From: JAWLFI01 sp041685645
GTDB lineage: Bacteria; Bacteroidota; Bacteroidia; Chitinophagales; Saprospiraceae
Assembly: GCA_041685645.1 (NCBI GenBank)
Contig: JAWLFI010000046.1
Span: 1-15,542, forward strand
Direction of reading: 5' to 3'
DNA length: 15,542 bases
Part shown: positions 15,379 through 15,542 of the stretch, piece by piece
Numbering within the stretch: the first letter of the stretch is position 1
Layout: every line of letters begins with the position of its first letter
The notes under the pieces: model-generated
What the model was told of the DNA's origin: nothing
The model's database searches: none
The model's input: the letters and a program-made list of their open reading frames with translations, nothing else
Program-made: the position numbers and the translations under genes

Positions 15379-15542
15379 ATGAAAAAATACTGGAAAAAAC
15401 TTTCAGAAAAAGAGATAAAAGAACGCATTTTTCGCGCACTCGACAACAATGTCAATTATCAGCAACAAAGTGTATTGGGGCTGCCGGCCTCCTATCTGGA
15501 TGAAAAGGTTTTTCACCAGGACGCCTCCTTTCTCAAGGATGC
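15379..15542 (+). CDS. Start of a gene, possibly a PLP-dependent decarboxylase (cut by window edge)
   Basis: An ATG at 15379-15381 opens a frame of 54 complete codons that runs off the right edge. The residues begin MKKYWKKLSEKEIKERIFRA and continue with LDNNVNYQQQSVLGLPASYL, then DEKVFHQDASFLKDA. The N-terminus resembles, from memory, Bacteroidota pyridoxal-phosphate-dependent decarboxylase-type proteins of the glutamate decarboxylase group, which open with a W-K-K-L helix and an LG-P-x-YLD motif. The PLP lysine and fold would lie outside the window, so the function is tentative. That it is a real gene is supported by the -7-like box just upstream and unbroken, protein-like codon use. Confidence 0.6.
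   Translation, partial: MKKYWKKLSEKEIKERIFRALDNNVNYQQQSVLGLPASYLDEKVFHQDASFLKD

Overview
The window looks like chromosomal DNA of a member of the Bacteroidota. Four signs support this: a type IX secretion (Por) C-terminal sorting domain on a secreted M1 peptidase, a YidC with a long periplasmic domain and a lysine-rich tail, a long-form GAPDH with an N-terminal extension, and several TAnnTTTG-type -7 promoter boxes with weak or no Shine-Dalgarno sequences. I cannot place it to genus. No rRNA, tRNA, CRISPR array, transposase or phage gene was seen.

Left part, minus strand (1-7065). A GAPDH cut by the window edge is preceded upstream by a two-transmembrane coiled-coil protein whose layout resembles a membrane-anchored PspA/ESCRT-III-type protein. 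After a 369-bp AT-rich gap comes a tight four-gene minus-strand cluster with 3-7 bp spacings. In transcription order it is yidC (membrane insertase), a DUF6438-type lipoprotein, gpsA (glycerol-3-phosphate dehydrogenase for phospholipid synthesis) and a YheT-family alpha/beta hydrolase. This is a plausible envelope-biogenesis operon.

Middle and right part, plus strand (7333-15542). ffh (SRP54 GTPase) is divergent from yidC across a 267-bp region carrying promoter-like elements for both directions, so the SRP targeting factor and the insertase sit back to back. Then follow ade (adenine deaminase), a SulP-family anion transporter with a STAS domain, a secreted M1 metallopeptidase with a T9SS sorting domain, and the first 54 codons of a gene that may encode a PLP-dependent decarboxylase.

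The least ordinary structure is a pair of GC-rich, hairpin-dense elements at about 10406-10550 (minus orientation) and 14943-15099 (plus orientation), each lying about 20 bp after a stop codon. They share short conserved blocks, but the hairpin stems between those blocks differ completely in sequence while keeping their positions. This pattern suggests a structured RNA or a folded mobile repeat. A possible decayed relative lies at 15226-15299. The protein-coding genes are mostly conserved housekeeping or envelope functions; I found no clear new enzymatic or defence system.
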